64,000 nt of DNA. It comes from DASWOJ01 sp964242415. Its GTDB lineage: Bacteria; Pseudomonadota; Alphaproteobacteria; Acetobacterales; Acetobacteraceae. The DNA lies in the NCBI GenBank assembly GCA_964242415.1, contig CAXTAT010000011.1, positions 62,001 through 126,000 of the forward strand. The letters are read 5' to 3'. Positions within the stretch are counted from its first letter, which is position 1. Each line of letters opens with the position of its first letter. Below, piece after piece: positions 1 through 8,187 of the stretch. The notes below the pieces were generated by a model. It was not told the DNA's origin and ran no database searches. It saw nothing but the letters and a program-made list of their open reading frames with translations. The position numbers were made by a program, and so were the translations under genes.

Positions 1-752
1 AATTAATGCTTTGTTAGTGAAGGCTGATTATTAGAACTGGTTTCTTTCGCTTGGGGCAGCACGACGGCGCGGTTGCGCACCACCTATGAAGCAACGCTCC
101 AGCGACCAGAGACGGCGTTGGCGACCCTTAGGCGATTATATCAACCGCCATCTGCTGTGGCCTTTACGCTCCCGCGTCAGGTCTGCCGCCGTCATTGCGG
201 GCCGCGCTTGTAGTGCGGCTACCCAGGGGTGCAGGGGCTGCGGGTTCGGTCTTGCATTCCCTGGACTGCCGCGTCGCGAGCGCTCCTCGCAGTGACGAAT
301 CGTGGAACGGAAAACCGGTCAGGGCAAAGGACGGTTGGCATCCTGCCGCAAGCGGCCTGCCCTAACGATTTGAACCAGGGACAACGTGCGGATTTCGTTT
401 GATCTTGCCATCCGGGACATGACGCCTGATCAGTCTCGGACTTCAAGAAGGCCGAAACTTGGTGTGTCGCTGCGGCCGCGGCACCGTTGCGTTCATGCGG
501 GCGAAAACTGCGAGATGCAGTGGGTTGCCCACACCACCGTGCATGCTGGGATGGAGCGTCTGACCAAGCACGTAGCCGAGCAGTCAATCCATTACGATTA
601 AATACCGCACAGTATTCGCCCCAGCAGTGCCCACTTGCCAAGCGACCTGTTCATGCATGGGGGAATGACAGCGCCAGGCCCGCCTGCCCCGCCGCCGCCG
701 ACGGCACCGGGACAGGTTGGACAGTCATTGCCCAGCTCAGGCGGCACCCGGC
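1..752. other. Gene-free stretch at window edge
   Basis: I see no convincing coding region here. Short open frames exist on both strands, but none has a recognisable domain, a good ribosome binding site or the third-position G/C pattern of the neighbouring genes. The only structured element is a family A palindromic repeat near 190-297. The first 180 bases are less GC-rich than the rest and could be the end of something that starts outside the window. Confidence 0.5.
190..297. repeat. Family A dispersed palindromic repeat, copy 1
   Basis: The stretch opens with GTCATTGCGGGCC and closes with CTCGCAGTGACG, so its ends are imperfect inverted repeats. The same end sequences recur at about 7942-8038, 25985-26083 and 28092-28188. 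This copy is the most diverged of the four. It lies between genes and has no coding capacity. It looks like a small non-autonomous palindromic element of the REP/MITE kind. Confidence 0.6.
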
Positions 753-1283
753 TCAGGAGGCCGGCGACGTGCCAGTCTTTTCAGCCAGGCGCTTCACCTC
801 GTCCATCGCCTCAACGAAGCGCTGGTTCAACATGCCCAATGCTTCACCATTGGAGCGTTGGATCAGGTCAGCCAACTCCTTCATGTGCGCGACAGCGCGT
901 TCGTAGCTGGTCTTCATCAGCTCGGTCTGCTTGGCGGCCTTGGCCTGCGGAGTGTCTGGGCTGGACAGGTCACGCATGGTCTCGGTCATCTCCGCCATCG
1001 TCTGCTGCATGATCTCCATATGCCGGCGGGCGACGGCCTGCGCACCCTCCAACGCCACGCGGTTGGCGGCGGTCAGCACCTCCATGTTGCGGCGGTGCGC
1101 GGCCAGGAAGGCATCCATGTCGGGCATCGCCGCCATGCCGGGCACCTTCATGTCGGAAAACATCTTGGTGAACTCGGCCATCTTCGCCATGCCGGTATCC
1201 ATCGCGTTCTTACCCATCTGGGCAGCGCCGGCGCCGGCCTCGGTGATGGTTTTCTGCATCTTGGTGGCCGGATCGTCTGACAT
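753..1283 (-). CDS. Phasin family protein
   Basis: A 176-residue protein, Met-rich near its start, that is almost entirely amphipathic helix. The stretch FLAAHRRNMEVLTAANRVAL (about 58-77) is the typical phasin core motif, followed by ARRHMEIMQQTMAEM. Phasins coat polyhydroxyalkanoate granules and control their size and number, so this protein probably acts on the granule surface in the cytoplasm. Length and composition fit the family. It is the last gene of a minus-strand run that includes a TetR regulator 63 bases upstream. The start is the ATG at 1283, preceded by GGGGGAT, a usable ribosome binding site. I see nothing unusual in it. Confidence 0.85.
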   Translation of the reverse strand: MSDDPATKMQKTITEAGAGAAQMGKNAMDTGMAKMAEFTKMFSDMKVPGMAAMPDMDAFLAAHRRNMEVLTAANRVALEGAQAVARRHMEIMQQTMAEMTETMRDLSSPDTPQAKAAKQTELMKTSYERAVAHMKELADLIQRSNGEALGMLNQRFVEAMDEVKRLAEKTGTSPAS

Positions 1284-1346
1284 CGTTGCATCCCCCTTTT
1301 TATAAACGCTGCTTTAACATGCACCGGCAGGCATCGTCCATTGCGG

Positions 1347-2072
1347 CTACGGCGGCGGAGATGCCGGCGGGTCGGAGGCGGGCGGATCGGTGTCGGGCGG
1401 CAGGGACGGCAGCAGGTTCGTCTCGGCATCGGCGTCGGCCTCTGCAATGGGGTCCTCGACCAGGCCGCCAGCCTCGAACACCTCGGCCGCAGCCTCCGCT
1501 GGCGAGACGTAGCGGCCAGGCAGGATGTTCTCCGCCTGGATGGCGCGGTCCAGCCCGCGGTCCACGGCGGCCATGGTGGCGGACAAGTCGGGGCTTTCGT
1601 CACGCTCCCAGGCGCGCAAGGCATATAGCCACAGCGCCAGCAGCCCCTGAATGCGCAGGGTCCCGACGATGCCGTTGCTCGGGATGGCGGCGCCGTCCAG
1701 CAGCCACTTCATGCTCTGCAGCGTCGCGCCATACAGCAGCAGCGAGGTGGCGGGATCGAACCGCAGCGCTGCCAGCAGCGCCAGCACGCCAGCGCGGTGC
1801 TGCTGCAGGGCGTCGAACCGGGACATCAGGATGTCGAACAGCCGCTCACGCGGGCTTTCCTCGGCGCCGCCCGCCCCCAGCGCCATGCCATCGGCCATGA
1901 TGCCGAACCGCAGCAGCACCGCTCCCCGCCCGGGAAAGCGGGCGCGGGCGCGGGCCAGCGGCAACCCGGCGGTGCGCGCAGCCTCCGCAATATTGACATC
2001 CGGCCAACCGCGCAGGGCGGCCTGGTCGAACACGGCGGCGATCAGGGCACGGTCGAAATCGGTGTCTTCCAT
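1347..2072 (-). CDS. TetR-type transcriptional regulator
   Basis: The 241-residue product has an N-terminal helix-turn-helix resembling TetR proteins (about residues 8-50, with WPDVNIAEAARTAGLPLARA and then RFPGRGAVLLRF). A helical ligand-binding region follows. Helix 3 is atypical, and the C-terminal 25 residues are a Pro/Asp/Ala-rich tail, so the fold assignment rests on the N-terminal part and general layout. COQ9-like proteins share this architecture, so a ubiquinone-related role is an alternative. It sits between proC and the phasin gene on the same strand, with gaps of about 79 and 63 bases, and may control either. No operator is evident. Confidence 0.65.
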   Translation of the reverse strand: MEDTDFDRALIAAVFDQAALRGWPDVNIAEAARTAGLPLARARARFPGRGAVLLRFGIMADGMALGAGGAEESPRERLFDILMSRFDALQQHRAGVLALLAALRFDPATSLLLYGATLQSMKWLLDGAAIPSNGIVGTLRIQGLLALWLYALRAWERDESPDLSATMAAVDRGLDRAIQAENILPGRYVSPAEAAAEVFEAGGLVEDPIAEADADAETNLLPSLPPDTDPPASDPPASPPP

Positions 2073-2151
2073 TAATTCGACATAGGCGAGGCGGCAGTCG
2101 TTGCCAAGGAGAGGCGCCAGCGAGAGGGGTCAAGGACCAGGGCCAAGCAGC

Positions 2152-2964
2152 CTATCCCGCCAGCTCCCTCGACCGTTCCGTGGCAGCCGCGATGGCGCAC
2201 GACACCAGGGCGGGCCAGGCGCCCTCCGCCATCAGCACCGCCAGCGCCCGCTCCGTCGTGCCGCGCGGGCTGGTGACGGCAACGCGCAGGGCAGCCGCAT
2301 CCTCCGTGCTGGCGGACAGCAGCGCGCCGGAGCCGGACACCGTCACCCGGGCCAACTGCCGGGCCAGGGGGGCGGGGATGCCCTGCTCGACCGCCGCCCG
2401 TTCCAGCAGCTCCGCCAGCAAGAAGACGTAGGCTGGCCCGCCGCCTGACACAGCGGTCACGGCGTCGAGCAGGCCCTCATCCTGCACCCAGGCGACCTCG
2501 CCGACCGAGGCCAGCAGCCGGTCGCACAGCTCCCGCTGCCCGGCCGTGACGCCCGGCCCGGCGAAGGCGACGGTGATGCCCTGGCGGATGGCGGCGGGGG
2601 TGTTGGGCATGGCGCGCACGACGGCGGCAGGGCCAAGCAAGCCGTGCAGGCTGGCCACCGTGCGCCCGGCCATGACGGACAGGAACACGCCATTGGGTCC
2701 GAACCGGGCCAAGGGCGGAACCGCGGCGTCCGCCTGCTGCGGCTTCACGGCCAGCACCACCGCGGCGGGGCGGAACCCGGCAGGCACGCCATCAGCATCC
2801 GGCACCACATGGACGTCCGGGCCAGCCAGCCCCGGCACGGCAGGATCGACCACGACGGACGGTGCCAGCCCGCGCTCCCGCCAGCCGGCCAGCATGGCGC
2901 CGCCCATCCTGCCGCCACCCAGGAGCAGGAGCGGCGGCAGGCCAGGCGGCAGGGGGTCCGTCAT
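2152..2964 (-). CDS. proC: Pyrroline-5-carboxylate reductase
   Basis: This enzyme reduces 1-pyrroline-5-carboxylate to L-proline with NAD(P)H, the last step of proline synthesis, in the cytoplasm. The 270-residue product starts with the dinucleotide-binding motif LLLLGGGRMGGAMLAGW (about 10-26). It carries VRAMPNTPAAIRQG and near the C-terminus the signature VSGGGPAYVFLLAELLERAA, both diagnostic of ProC. The reading frame stays open upstream, but the ATG at 2964 overlaps the stop of the YbjN-like gene in an ATGA arrangement, which fixes the start and implies translational coupling. Length matches the family. Confidence 0.93.
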   Translation of the reverse strand: MTDPLPPGLPPLLLLGGGRMGGAMLAGWRERGLAPSVVVDPAVPGLAGPDVHVVPDADGVPAGFRPAAVVLAVKPQQADAAVPPLARFGPNGVFLSVMAGRTVASLHGLLGPAAVVRAMPNTPAAIRQGITVAFAGPGVTAGQRELCDRLLASVGEVAWVQDEGLLDAVTAVSGGGPAYVFLLAELLERAAVEQGIPAPLARQLARVTVSGSGALLSASTEDAAALRVAVTSPRGTTERALAVLMAEGAWPALVSCAIAAATERSRELAG

Positions 2965-3464
2965 GCCTCTCCCATGCACTCCAGCATGGCGGCCTGCAGG
3001 GCATCGGCCGGGGTCTTGCCACCCCACAGCACGAACTGGAACGCCGGGTAGAACCGCTCGCACTCGGTGATGGCGATATCGACCATGTCCTCCAGGCTCT
3101 CGGCGCTGGCGGTCGATGCGCCGCGCAACAGCACCGAGTGGCGGAACAGCGGCATCCCGTCATCGGCGTCCATGCCGAAGTGGCCGATCCACAGGCGCTC
3201 ATTGGCCAGCGCCAGCAGCTCATACAGCGCGGTGCGCTGCCGCTCCGGCACCTTCAGGTCGAAGGCGCAGGTGAAGTGCATGGCGCTGATCTCGCTCGAC
3301 CACGAGAAGTACAGGCCATAGTCGCACCACTTGCCCGGCGCCTCGGCCGCCATCTCGTGGTCGCTGCGGCGGTCGAAGGCCCAGTCATTGGCGGCGACGA
3401 CTTGCTCCATGATGTCCAGGGGGTTGGCCGCGGGCTCGGCGTGGTGGGTGTTCAGGTCTGACAT
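2961..3464 (-). CDS. YbjN domain protein
   Basis: A 167-residue protein of the YbjN family, known as type III secretion chaperone-like or sensory-transduction regulator proteins of uncertain function. The conserved parts are NPLDIMEQVVAANDWAFDR near the start, then WSSEISAMHFTCAFDLKVP, ERLWIGHFGMDADDGMPLFR and a C-terminal helix. The ATG at 3464 is chosen because the protein then begins with MSDLNTHH and the upstream residues are not family-like. It is coupled by an ATGA overlap to proC. The order ubiK-YbjN-proC on one strand is, to my knowledge, common in alphaproteobacteria, which suggests co-transcription rather than a shared pathway. Confidence 0.8.
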   Translation of the reverse strand: MSDLNTHHAEPAANPLDIMEQVVAANDWAFDRRSDHEMAAEAPGKWCDYGLYFSWSSEISAMHFTCAFDLKVPERQRTALYELLALANERLWIGHFGMDADDGMPLFRHSVLLRGASTASAESLEDMVDIAITECERFYPAFQFVLWGGKTPADALQAAMLECMGEA

Positions 3465-3638
3465 GCGGGGTCTCCCAGGTTGGGGGCAGGCCGGGCCGTC
3501 GCGCGGCTGGCACATCCCCAGGTGATCCAGGGACAGCCGACTCGCGCCATCGCCAAAGCTACCGGTGCGGCAGCGCGGCCAGCAAGCCAATAACTGTTAG
3601 GATCAGCGCGCGCCGTCCGGCTGACGTTCCAGATAACG

Positions 3639-4088
3639 TTAAGGTGCGCCATCCGGCGACGGGTCGGGGGAGCCTGGCTTGCCCGGCGGCATCGTGCCGG
3701 GCGCGACCTCGGACGTGCCGCCGCCGTGGCTGGCGGGCGTCGATTTCGGCGGCAACGAGGCAGGGTCGGCTTCGGACGCACCAGAGGCGTCATCCGTCGC
3801 GCTGGGGCTGGACGCACCGGTGCCTGGCCCCGTGCCAGGCATCGAAGCCACCCGGGCCTCCAGCGCGGCCAGGCGCAATTCGGCGGCTTCCTGCCCCGTC
3901 CGGGCGTTGGCGGCCATCTCCATGACCGCCTCCAGGTCCTCGCGCTTGACCAGGTCCAGCTTGCGGATGGCCTCCTCGACACGGGCGCGGACCATGCTTT
4001 CAGCCTCCTCGCGGATGCCGGCCAAGGCGGAGAACGCACCGCCGGCCACGCCGGCCAGGTCGTCGAAGAAACGCGGTCGTTCGGTCAT
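3639..4088 (-). CDS. ubiK: UbiK-family ubiquinone synthesis accessory factor
   Basis: The 149-residue protein has an N-terminal BMFP/UbiK domain (residues about 1-82): PRFFDDLAGVAGGAFSALAG, an amphipathic helix, then KLDLVKREDLEAVMEMAANA and the coiled coil AELRLAALEARV. UbiK works with UbiJ as a soluble scaffold of the aerobic ubiquinone biosynthesis complex. The last 65 residues are a Pro/Ser/Gly-rich low-complexity tail that the classical family lacks. The ATG at 4088 is used because MTERPRFFDD is the canonical N-terminus. It is divergent from hldD across about 100 bases, which must contain both promoters. Confidence 0.78.
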   Translation of the reverse strand: MTERPRFFDDLAGVAGGAFSALAGIREEAESMVRARVEEAIRKLDLVKREDLEAVMEMAANARTGQEAAELRLAALEARVASMPGTGPGTGASSPSATDDASGASEADPASLPPKSTPASHGGGTSEVAPGTMPPGKPGSPDPSPDGAP

Positions 4089-4190
4089 CGGGGCTTCTCC
4101 TGTGCTCGCCGCTGCAACATGCGCCTTGCCCGGGGCTATGTCAGCCCGCCCGGCTTGCCTATAACGCACGCCCATGATCCTGGTTACGCC

Positions 4191-5180
4191 ATGATACTGC
4201 TGACGGGGGGCGCCGGCTTCATCGGCTCCTACCTGCACGCCCGCCTCGCTGCGCGCGAACAGCCGGCGGTCGTGGTGGACTGGCTCGGCGACGCCGGGGG
4301 CCGCGGGGGCGAGAAATGGCGCAACCTGGCCCGGCACCCGCCGGCGCGGATCGTGCGGCCAGAGGCGCTGGACGCCTACCTGGCCACGCATCCGCCCCTG
4401 GAGGCGGTGATCCACCTGGGCGCCATCAGCGAGACCACCGCGACCGATGCCGACCTGGCCTGGGAAACCAACGTCGAGCTGTCGTGGCGGCTCTGGGCCT
4501 GGTGCGCCACGCGGGGGGTGCGCTTCATCTACGCGTCGTCGGCCAGCACCTATGGCGATGGGTCCGCCGGCTTCGACGACGATCCGGACCTGCTGCCCAG
4601 CTTGCGCCCGCTGAACCTGTATGGCTGGACCAAGCACGCCTTCGACCTGCGGGTGATGGCGGCGGTGGACCGGGGGGAGCCGGCGCCGCCGGGCTGGGCC
4701 GGGCTGAAGTTTTTCAACGTGTATGGTCCCAACGAGTATCATAAGGGGAAGATGATCTCGGTGGTGAAGGTGAAGTGGGACGAAGTCGCCGCCGGCAGCC
4801 CGGCCCGGCTGTTCCAGAGCAACCGGCCCGGCCTGCAGGACGGGGCGCAGCGGCGGGACTTCATCTGGGTGGGGGACGTGGCCGACGTGCTGCTATGGCT
4901 GCTGGACTGCCCGGAGGTCAGCGGCCTGTTCAACCTGGGGACCGGCACGGCGCGCACCTACCTCGACCTGGCCCATGCCGTGTGCGACGCCGCCGGGCAG
5001 CCGCGGCGGGTGGAGTTCGTGCCGATGCCGGAGGCGCTGCGGGGACAGTACCAGTCCTTCACCGAGGCCCGGATGGACCGGCTGCGCGCCGCGGGCTACG
5101 CCGGGCAGTTCACGCCGCTGGAGGACGGGGTCCGCCGCTACGTGCGGGACCACCTGGCGGGTGCGGAGCGTTATGTATGA
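4191..5180 (+). CDS. hldD: ADP-glyceromanno-heptose 6-epimerase
   Basis: HldD inverts C6 of ADP-D-glycero-D-manno-heptose to give the L,D form used in the lipopolysaccharide inner core. The 329-residue protein is an extended SDR. It has the NAD(P)-binding motif TGGAGFIGS at residues 5-13, HLGAISETTATD in place of the usual NNAG-like stretch, the catalytic ASSAS and Y144-x3-K148 (NLYGWTKH), and KFFNVYGPNEYHKGKM, diagnostic of HldD. The ATG at 4191 gives the family N-terminus MILLTGG. The stop overlaps the lgt start. With the downstream glycosyltransferases it indicates a heptose-containing LPS core. Confidence 0.94.
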   Translation: MILLTGGAGFIGSYLHARLAAREQPAVVVDWLGDAGGRGGEKWRNLARHPPARIVRPEALDAYLATHPPLEAVIHLGAISETTATDADLAWETNVELSWRLWAWCATRGVRFIYASSASTYGDGSAGFDDDPDLLPSLRPLNLYGWTKHAFDLRVMAAVDRGEPAPPGWAGLKFFNVYGPNEYHKGKMISVVKVKWDEVAAGSPARLFQSNRPGLQDGAQRRDFIWVGDVADVLLWLLDCPEVSGLFNLGTGTARTYLDLAHAVCDAAGQPRRVEFVPMPEALRGQYQSFTEARMDRLRAAGYAGQFTPLEDGVRRYVRDHLAGAERYV

Positions 5181-6004
5181 TTCCTGTTTTGCTGTTTCCT
5201 GGGTTCGACCCGGTGCTCGTCCAGATCGGGCCGCTGGCCATCCGCTGGTACGCGCTGGCCTACATCGGCAGCCTGGTGCTGGGCTGGCGGATCATGCGCC
5301 GGCTCGTGCTGCTGTCCCCCGCGGTGGCGACGCAGGTGCAGACGGACGACTTCCTGACCTGGGCCACCCTGGGCGTCGTGCTCGGCGGGCGGCTGGGCTA
5401 CGTGCTGTTCTACCAGCCGCATCATTACCTGCAGAACCCCTTGGGCGCGTTCGCGGTCTGGCAGGGCGGCATGAGCTTCCATGGCGGCGTGCTGGGCGTG
5501 GTGACGGCGCTGGTCATCTACTGCCGGCGCGAGCGCATCCCGCTGCTGGGCTTTGCCGACCGCCTGGCGGTGGTGGTGCCGATCGGTCTGGGGTTCGGGC
5601 GGATCGCCAACTTCATCAACGGCGAGCTGTGGGGCCGCACCGCGCCGGACTGGCTGCCGTGGGCGATGATCTTCCCCGCCGCCGGGTTCGAGCCGCGGCA
5701 CCCGAGCCAGCTTTACCAGGCGGGTATGGAGGGGCTGGTCCTGCTGATCGTGCTGTCCCTGTTCTGCCGCAGCCCGGTCATCCGCAGCCGGTTCGGCACC
5801 CTGACGGGCGTGTTCCTGATCGGCTACGCCATCGCCCGCAGCATCGGCGAGACGTTCCGCCAGCCCGACGCCTTCCTGCCGCCCTACTTCGGCGGCGCGG
5901 TGACGATGGGACAGTTGCTGTCGCTGCCGATGGTCCTGGCCGGCATCTGGCTGGTCGCCCGCGCCCGGCCGGTGGCGGCGCCTGCCCCTAGCCCGGCCGA
6001 GTAG
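5177..6004 (+). CDS. lgt: Prolipoprotein diacylglyceryl transferase
   Basis: Lgt transfers diacylglycerol from phosphatidylglycerol to the lipobox Cys of prolipoproteins in the inner membrane, the first step of lipoprotein maturation. The 275-residue protein is polytopic. It carries the HGG motif (FHGGVLG, His102) and the Lgt signature GRIANFINGELWGR (about 141-154), with PHHYLQNP before it and RHPSQLYQAGMEG later. The start ATG at 5177 overlaps the hldD stop (ATGA), so translation is probably coupled. Length is typical. midA follows after seven bases, and a predicted lipoprotein lies further downstream at 8174. Confidence 0.95.
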   Translation: MIPVLLFPGFDPVLVQIGPLAIRWYALAYIGSLVLGWRIMRRLVLLSPAVATQVQTDDFLTWATLGVVLGGRLGYVLFYQPHHYLQNPLGAFAVWQGGMSFHGGVLGVVTALVIYCRRERIPLLGFADRLAVVVPIGLGFGRIANFINGELWGRTAPDWLPWAMIFPAAGFEPRHPSQLYQAGMEGLVLLIVLSLFCRSPVIRSRFGTLTGVFLIGYAIARSIGETFRQPDAFLPPYFGGAVTMGQLLSLPMVLAGIWLVARARPVAAPAPSPAE

Positions 6005-6011
6005 GGCGACG

Positions 6012-7112
6012 ATGGAGCGGCTGGACCACTTCATGGCGCGGGCCAACGCCGCCTACTACGCGACGCACGACCCGTTCGCCGACTTCACCACGTCGCCGGA
6101 GATCACCCAGGTGTTCGGCGAGGTGCTGGGCTTGTGGGCGGCCGTGACGTGGGAGGCCATGGGGCGGCCGGACCCGGTGCTGCTGGTGGAGTGCGGGCCG
6201 GGACGCGGCACCCTGATGGCGGATGCGCTGCGGGCCGTGGCCCAAGCCGCGCCGGCGTTCCGGGCGGCGCTGCGGCTGCACCTGGTGGAGACATCGCCGC
6301 GGCTGCGGGCCGAGCAGGCGCGGCGGCTGCCAGGGGCGGAGTGGCACGACAGCCTGGACACGCTGCCGCCGGGGCCGACGCTGCTGCTGGCCAACGAGTT
6401 CCTGGACGCATTGCCGATCCGGCAGTTCGTGCGGAGGGAGGACGGGTGGATGGAGCGGTTCATAGCCGACGGCCGTTTCGTGGAGGCCCCCGCTGACTTC
6501 CCCCTCTCCCTCCGGGAGAGGGCCGGGGTGAGGGAAAGGCCGCCAGAACCGGCTTTGCCTCAAGGCAGCACGGGGCCGGCGCTGTTGCCGGAAGGCTCTG
6601 TGTTGTCGGAAGGCTCTGCGCTTGCCGCTTCCCTCACCCCGGCCCTCTCCCGAAGGGAGAGGGTGCAGGAGGTTTGCGAGGCGGCCTTGTCGGTTGCCGC
6701 CGAGTTGGCGGAGCGCGTGGCACGCGACGGCGGGGCGGCGCTGTTCCTGGATTATGGACCCTCGGATAGCGCGCCCGGCGACAGCCTGCAGGCGCTGCGG
6801 GCCGGGAAGCCTGCCGACCCACTGATGGCGCCCGGCGAGGCCGACCTCACGGCGCATGTGAATTTTGCCGCCCTGGCCCACGCCGCCGCCGCCGCCGCGG
6901 TGCATGGCCCGGTGCCGCAAGGCCCCTTCCTCGCGCGGCTCGGCCTGTTCCAGCGCACCGGCCGCCTGGCCCAAACCCAGCCGCCCGCCAAGGCCGCCGC
7001 GCTGGTCCAGGCCGCGCAGCGCCTGGCCGAGCCGGACCGCATGGGCCGGCTGTTCAAGGCGTTCGCCATCGCGCACCCTGCCCTGCCCGTCCCCGCCGGG
7101 TTCGAGCCATGA
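6012..7112 (+). CDS. MidA/NDUFAF7-type SAM-dependent methyltransferase
   Basis: The N-terminal half matches MidA-like class I methyltransferases, whose mitochondrial relative methylates an Arg of complex I: YYATHDPFADFTTSPEITQV, the SAM-binding LLVECGPGRGTLMAD (about 57-71) and LLLANEFLDALPIRQFVRR. The C-terminal half resumes with AELAERVARDGGAALFLDYG and AHVNFAALA. Between them, residues about 163-217 are not family sequence: they are the translation of a family B palindromic repeat (6501-6663) that keeps the frame open. The gene is coupled to lgt upstream and overlaps pgeF (ATGA). Whether the protein tolerates the insert is unknown. The target in this organism is inferred only from homology. 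Confidence 0.85.
   Translation: MERLDHFMARANAAYYATHDPFADFTTSPEITQVFGEVLGLWAAVTWEAMGRPDPVLLVECGPGRGTLMADALRAVAQAAPAFRAALRLHLVETSPRLRAEQARRLPGAEWHDSLDTLPPGPTLLLANEFLDALPIRQFVRREDGWMERFIADGRFVEAPADFPLSLRERAGVRERPPEPALPQGSTGPALLPEGSVLSEGSALAASLTPALSRRERVQEVCEAALSVAAELAERVARDGGAALFLDYGPSDSAPGDSLQALRAGKPADPLMAPGEADLTAHVNFAALAHAAAAAAVHGPVPQGPFLARLGLFQRTGRLAQTQPPAKAAALVQAAQRLAEPDRMGRLFKAFAIAHPALPVPAGFEP
6501..6663. repeat. Family B palindromic repeat inside the midA-like gene
   Basis: Two arms, CCCTCTCCCTCCGGGAGAGG plus GCCGGGGTGAGG and its near-perfect reverse complement ending CGAAGGGAGAGGG, flank about 95 bases of linker that itself contains a short direct repeat (GAAGGCTCTG twice). Each arm can also form its own small hairpin. 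The same arms occur between genes at about 10282-10433, 13341-13485 and 20396-20534. Here the element lies inside a coding region and is read through as LSLRERAGVRE ... SLTPALSRRERV. Confidence 0.88.
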
Positions 7113-7867
7113 ACCCCGATGGCCCCGAGCCTCTCACCAGCGCCCGCCTGCCCGTCCGGCACGGCTTCTTCACCCGGCGCGGCGGGGTCAGCACCGGCCC
7201 CTACGCCAGCTTGAACGGCAGCCTGTCCGGCGGCGACGCGCCGGACCTGGTGCAGGCCAACCGGGATCGGGTGGCGCAACACCTCAGCGCCCGCACCATG
7301 CTCGGCGTCACCCAGGTGCACGGCGCGGCGGTCGCGGTCGTCACCGATCCCTGGCCCGCAGGCGCCGGCCCGCGCGCCGACGCGATGGTCACGGCCCGGC
7401 CCGGCGTCGCCCTGGGCATCATCACCGCCGACTGCACGCCCGTGCTGCTGGCCGACCCCGCGGCGGGCGTCATCGGCGCCGTCCACGCCGGCTGGCGCGG
7501 CGCGGTGGCCGGCGTGCTGGAGGCCACGGTCGCCGCCATGGTGCAGCTAGGCGCCGCCCCGGGCCGCATCGCCGCCGCCATCGGGCCATGCATCCGCCAG
7601 CCGTCCTATGAGGTCGGCGCGGACCTGCGCGACGCCGTGCTGGCGAACGACGCCGGGCATGCCTGCTACTTCGTGGAGGGTGCCCGGCCCGGCCACTGGC
7701 AATTCGACCTGGCCGGCTATTGCGCCGCCCGCCTGGTCGGGGTGGCCGGGGTGGATACCCTGCCGGCCGACACCGCCGCCGACCCCGAGCGCTTCTTCAG
7801 CCACCGCCGCCGCACCTTGGCCGGCGGCGGGGCCATCGGCCACCAGATGTCCGCCATCGTGCTGTGA
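7109..7867 (+). CDS. pgeF: Peptidoglycan editing factor PgeF (YfiH/laccase-domain family)
   Basis: A 252-residue protein of the YfiH/PgeF family, formerly called multicopper polyphenol oxidases. PgeF is known to remove wrongly incorporated residues from peptidoglycan precursors, and some members act on purine nucleosides. Family motifs are clear: HGFFTRRGGVSTGPYASLN, TQVHGAAV, ITADCTPVLLADP, GAVHAGWRGAVAGVLEATV and GPCIRQPSYEVG, which supply the metal-binding His and Cys residues. The start overlaps the stop of the midA-like gene by four bases. Length is typical for the family. Confidence 0.9.
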   Translation: MNPDGPEPLTSARLPVRHGFFTRRGGVSTGPYASLNGSLSGGDAPDLVQANRDRVAQHLSARTMLGVTQVHGAAVAVVTDPWPAGAGPRADAMVTARPGVALGIITADCTPVLLADPAAGVIGAVHAGWRGAVAGVLEATVAAMVQLGAAPGRIAAAIGPCIRQPSYEVGADLRDAVLANDAGHACYFVEGARPGHWQFDLAGYCAARLVGVAGVDTLPADTAADPERFFSHRRRTLAGGGAIGHQMSAIVL

Positions 7868-7941
7868 GGCACGTCTCGGCTGTCGTGCTGTGACTCCGGT
7901 CGCCCCAGCCTTGCCAGTGAAGACATGCCGTTGCAGGCATG

Positions 7942-8038
7942 CCGTCGTTGCGAGCCGGCTTCGGCGTGGCGCTCCAGAGCCGCACGGACGGTGTTCACCC
8001 CCCTGGATTGCCACGCCGCAAGCGCGGCCCGCAATGAC
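7942..8038. repeat. Family A dispersed palindromic repeat, copy 2
   Basis: The element starts with GTCGTTGCGAGCCGGCTTCG and ends CGCGGCCCGCAATGAC. It fills much of the 248-base gap between pgeF and the small ORF at 8116. It contains CCTGGATTGCCACGCCGCAA, which is shared with copy 4. It could form a long hairpin and might act as a transcript end or stabiliser after pgeF. Confidence 0.7.
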
Positions 8039-8115
8039 CATGCTCCCGTCGCCGTACAAGACCCCTGGGTTGGCTGGGTATCAGCGCAGCCGAACCATCA
8101 TGCTATGAGGCTTCC

Positions 8116-8187
8116 ATGGGACCCTACTTTCTGCTGTTTGTGATCGTGTTCATGCTCGTCGGGCTGGCCACCTGTGTCTTCACCTAG
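8116..8187 (+). CDS. Possible 23-residue single-pass membrane peptide
   Basis: An ATG at 8116 preceded by GAGG five bases upstream opens a 23-codon frame. The product begins MGPYFLLFVIVFMLVGLATC and is almost wholly hydrophobic, so it would span the membrane once. Its last codons overlap the GTG start of the lipoprotein gene at 8174 in another frame. It may be a real small protein, or a leader peptide whose translation opens the downstream start. I cannot assign a function, and the evidence is only the binding site, the composition and the overlap. Confidence 0.4.
   Translation: MGPYFLLFVIVFMLVGLATCVFT

Noticed and set aside
219..641. A 140-codon minus-strand frame near the window start
   Set aside because: It overlaps a family A repeat, has no domain or binding site, and mixed composition.
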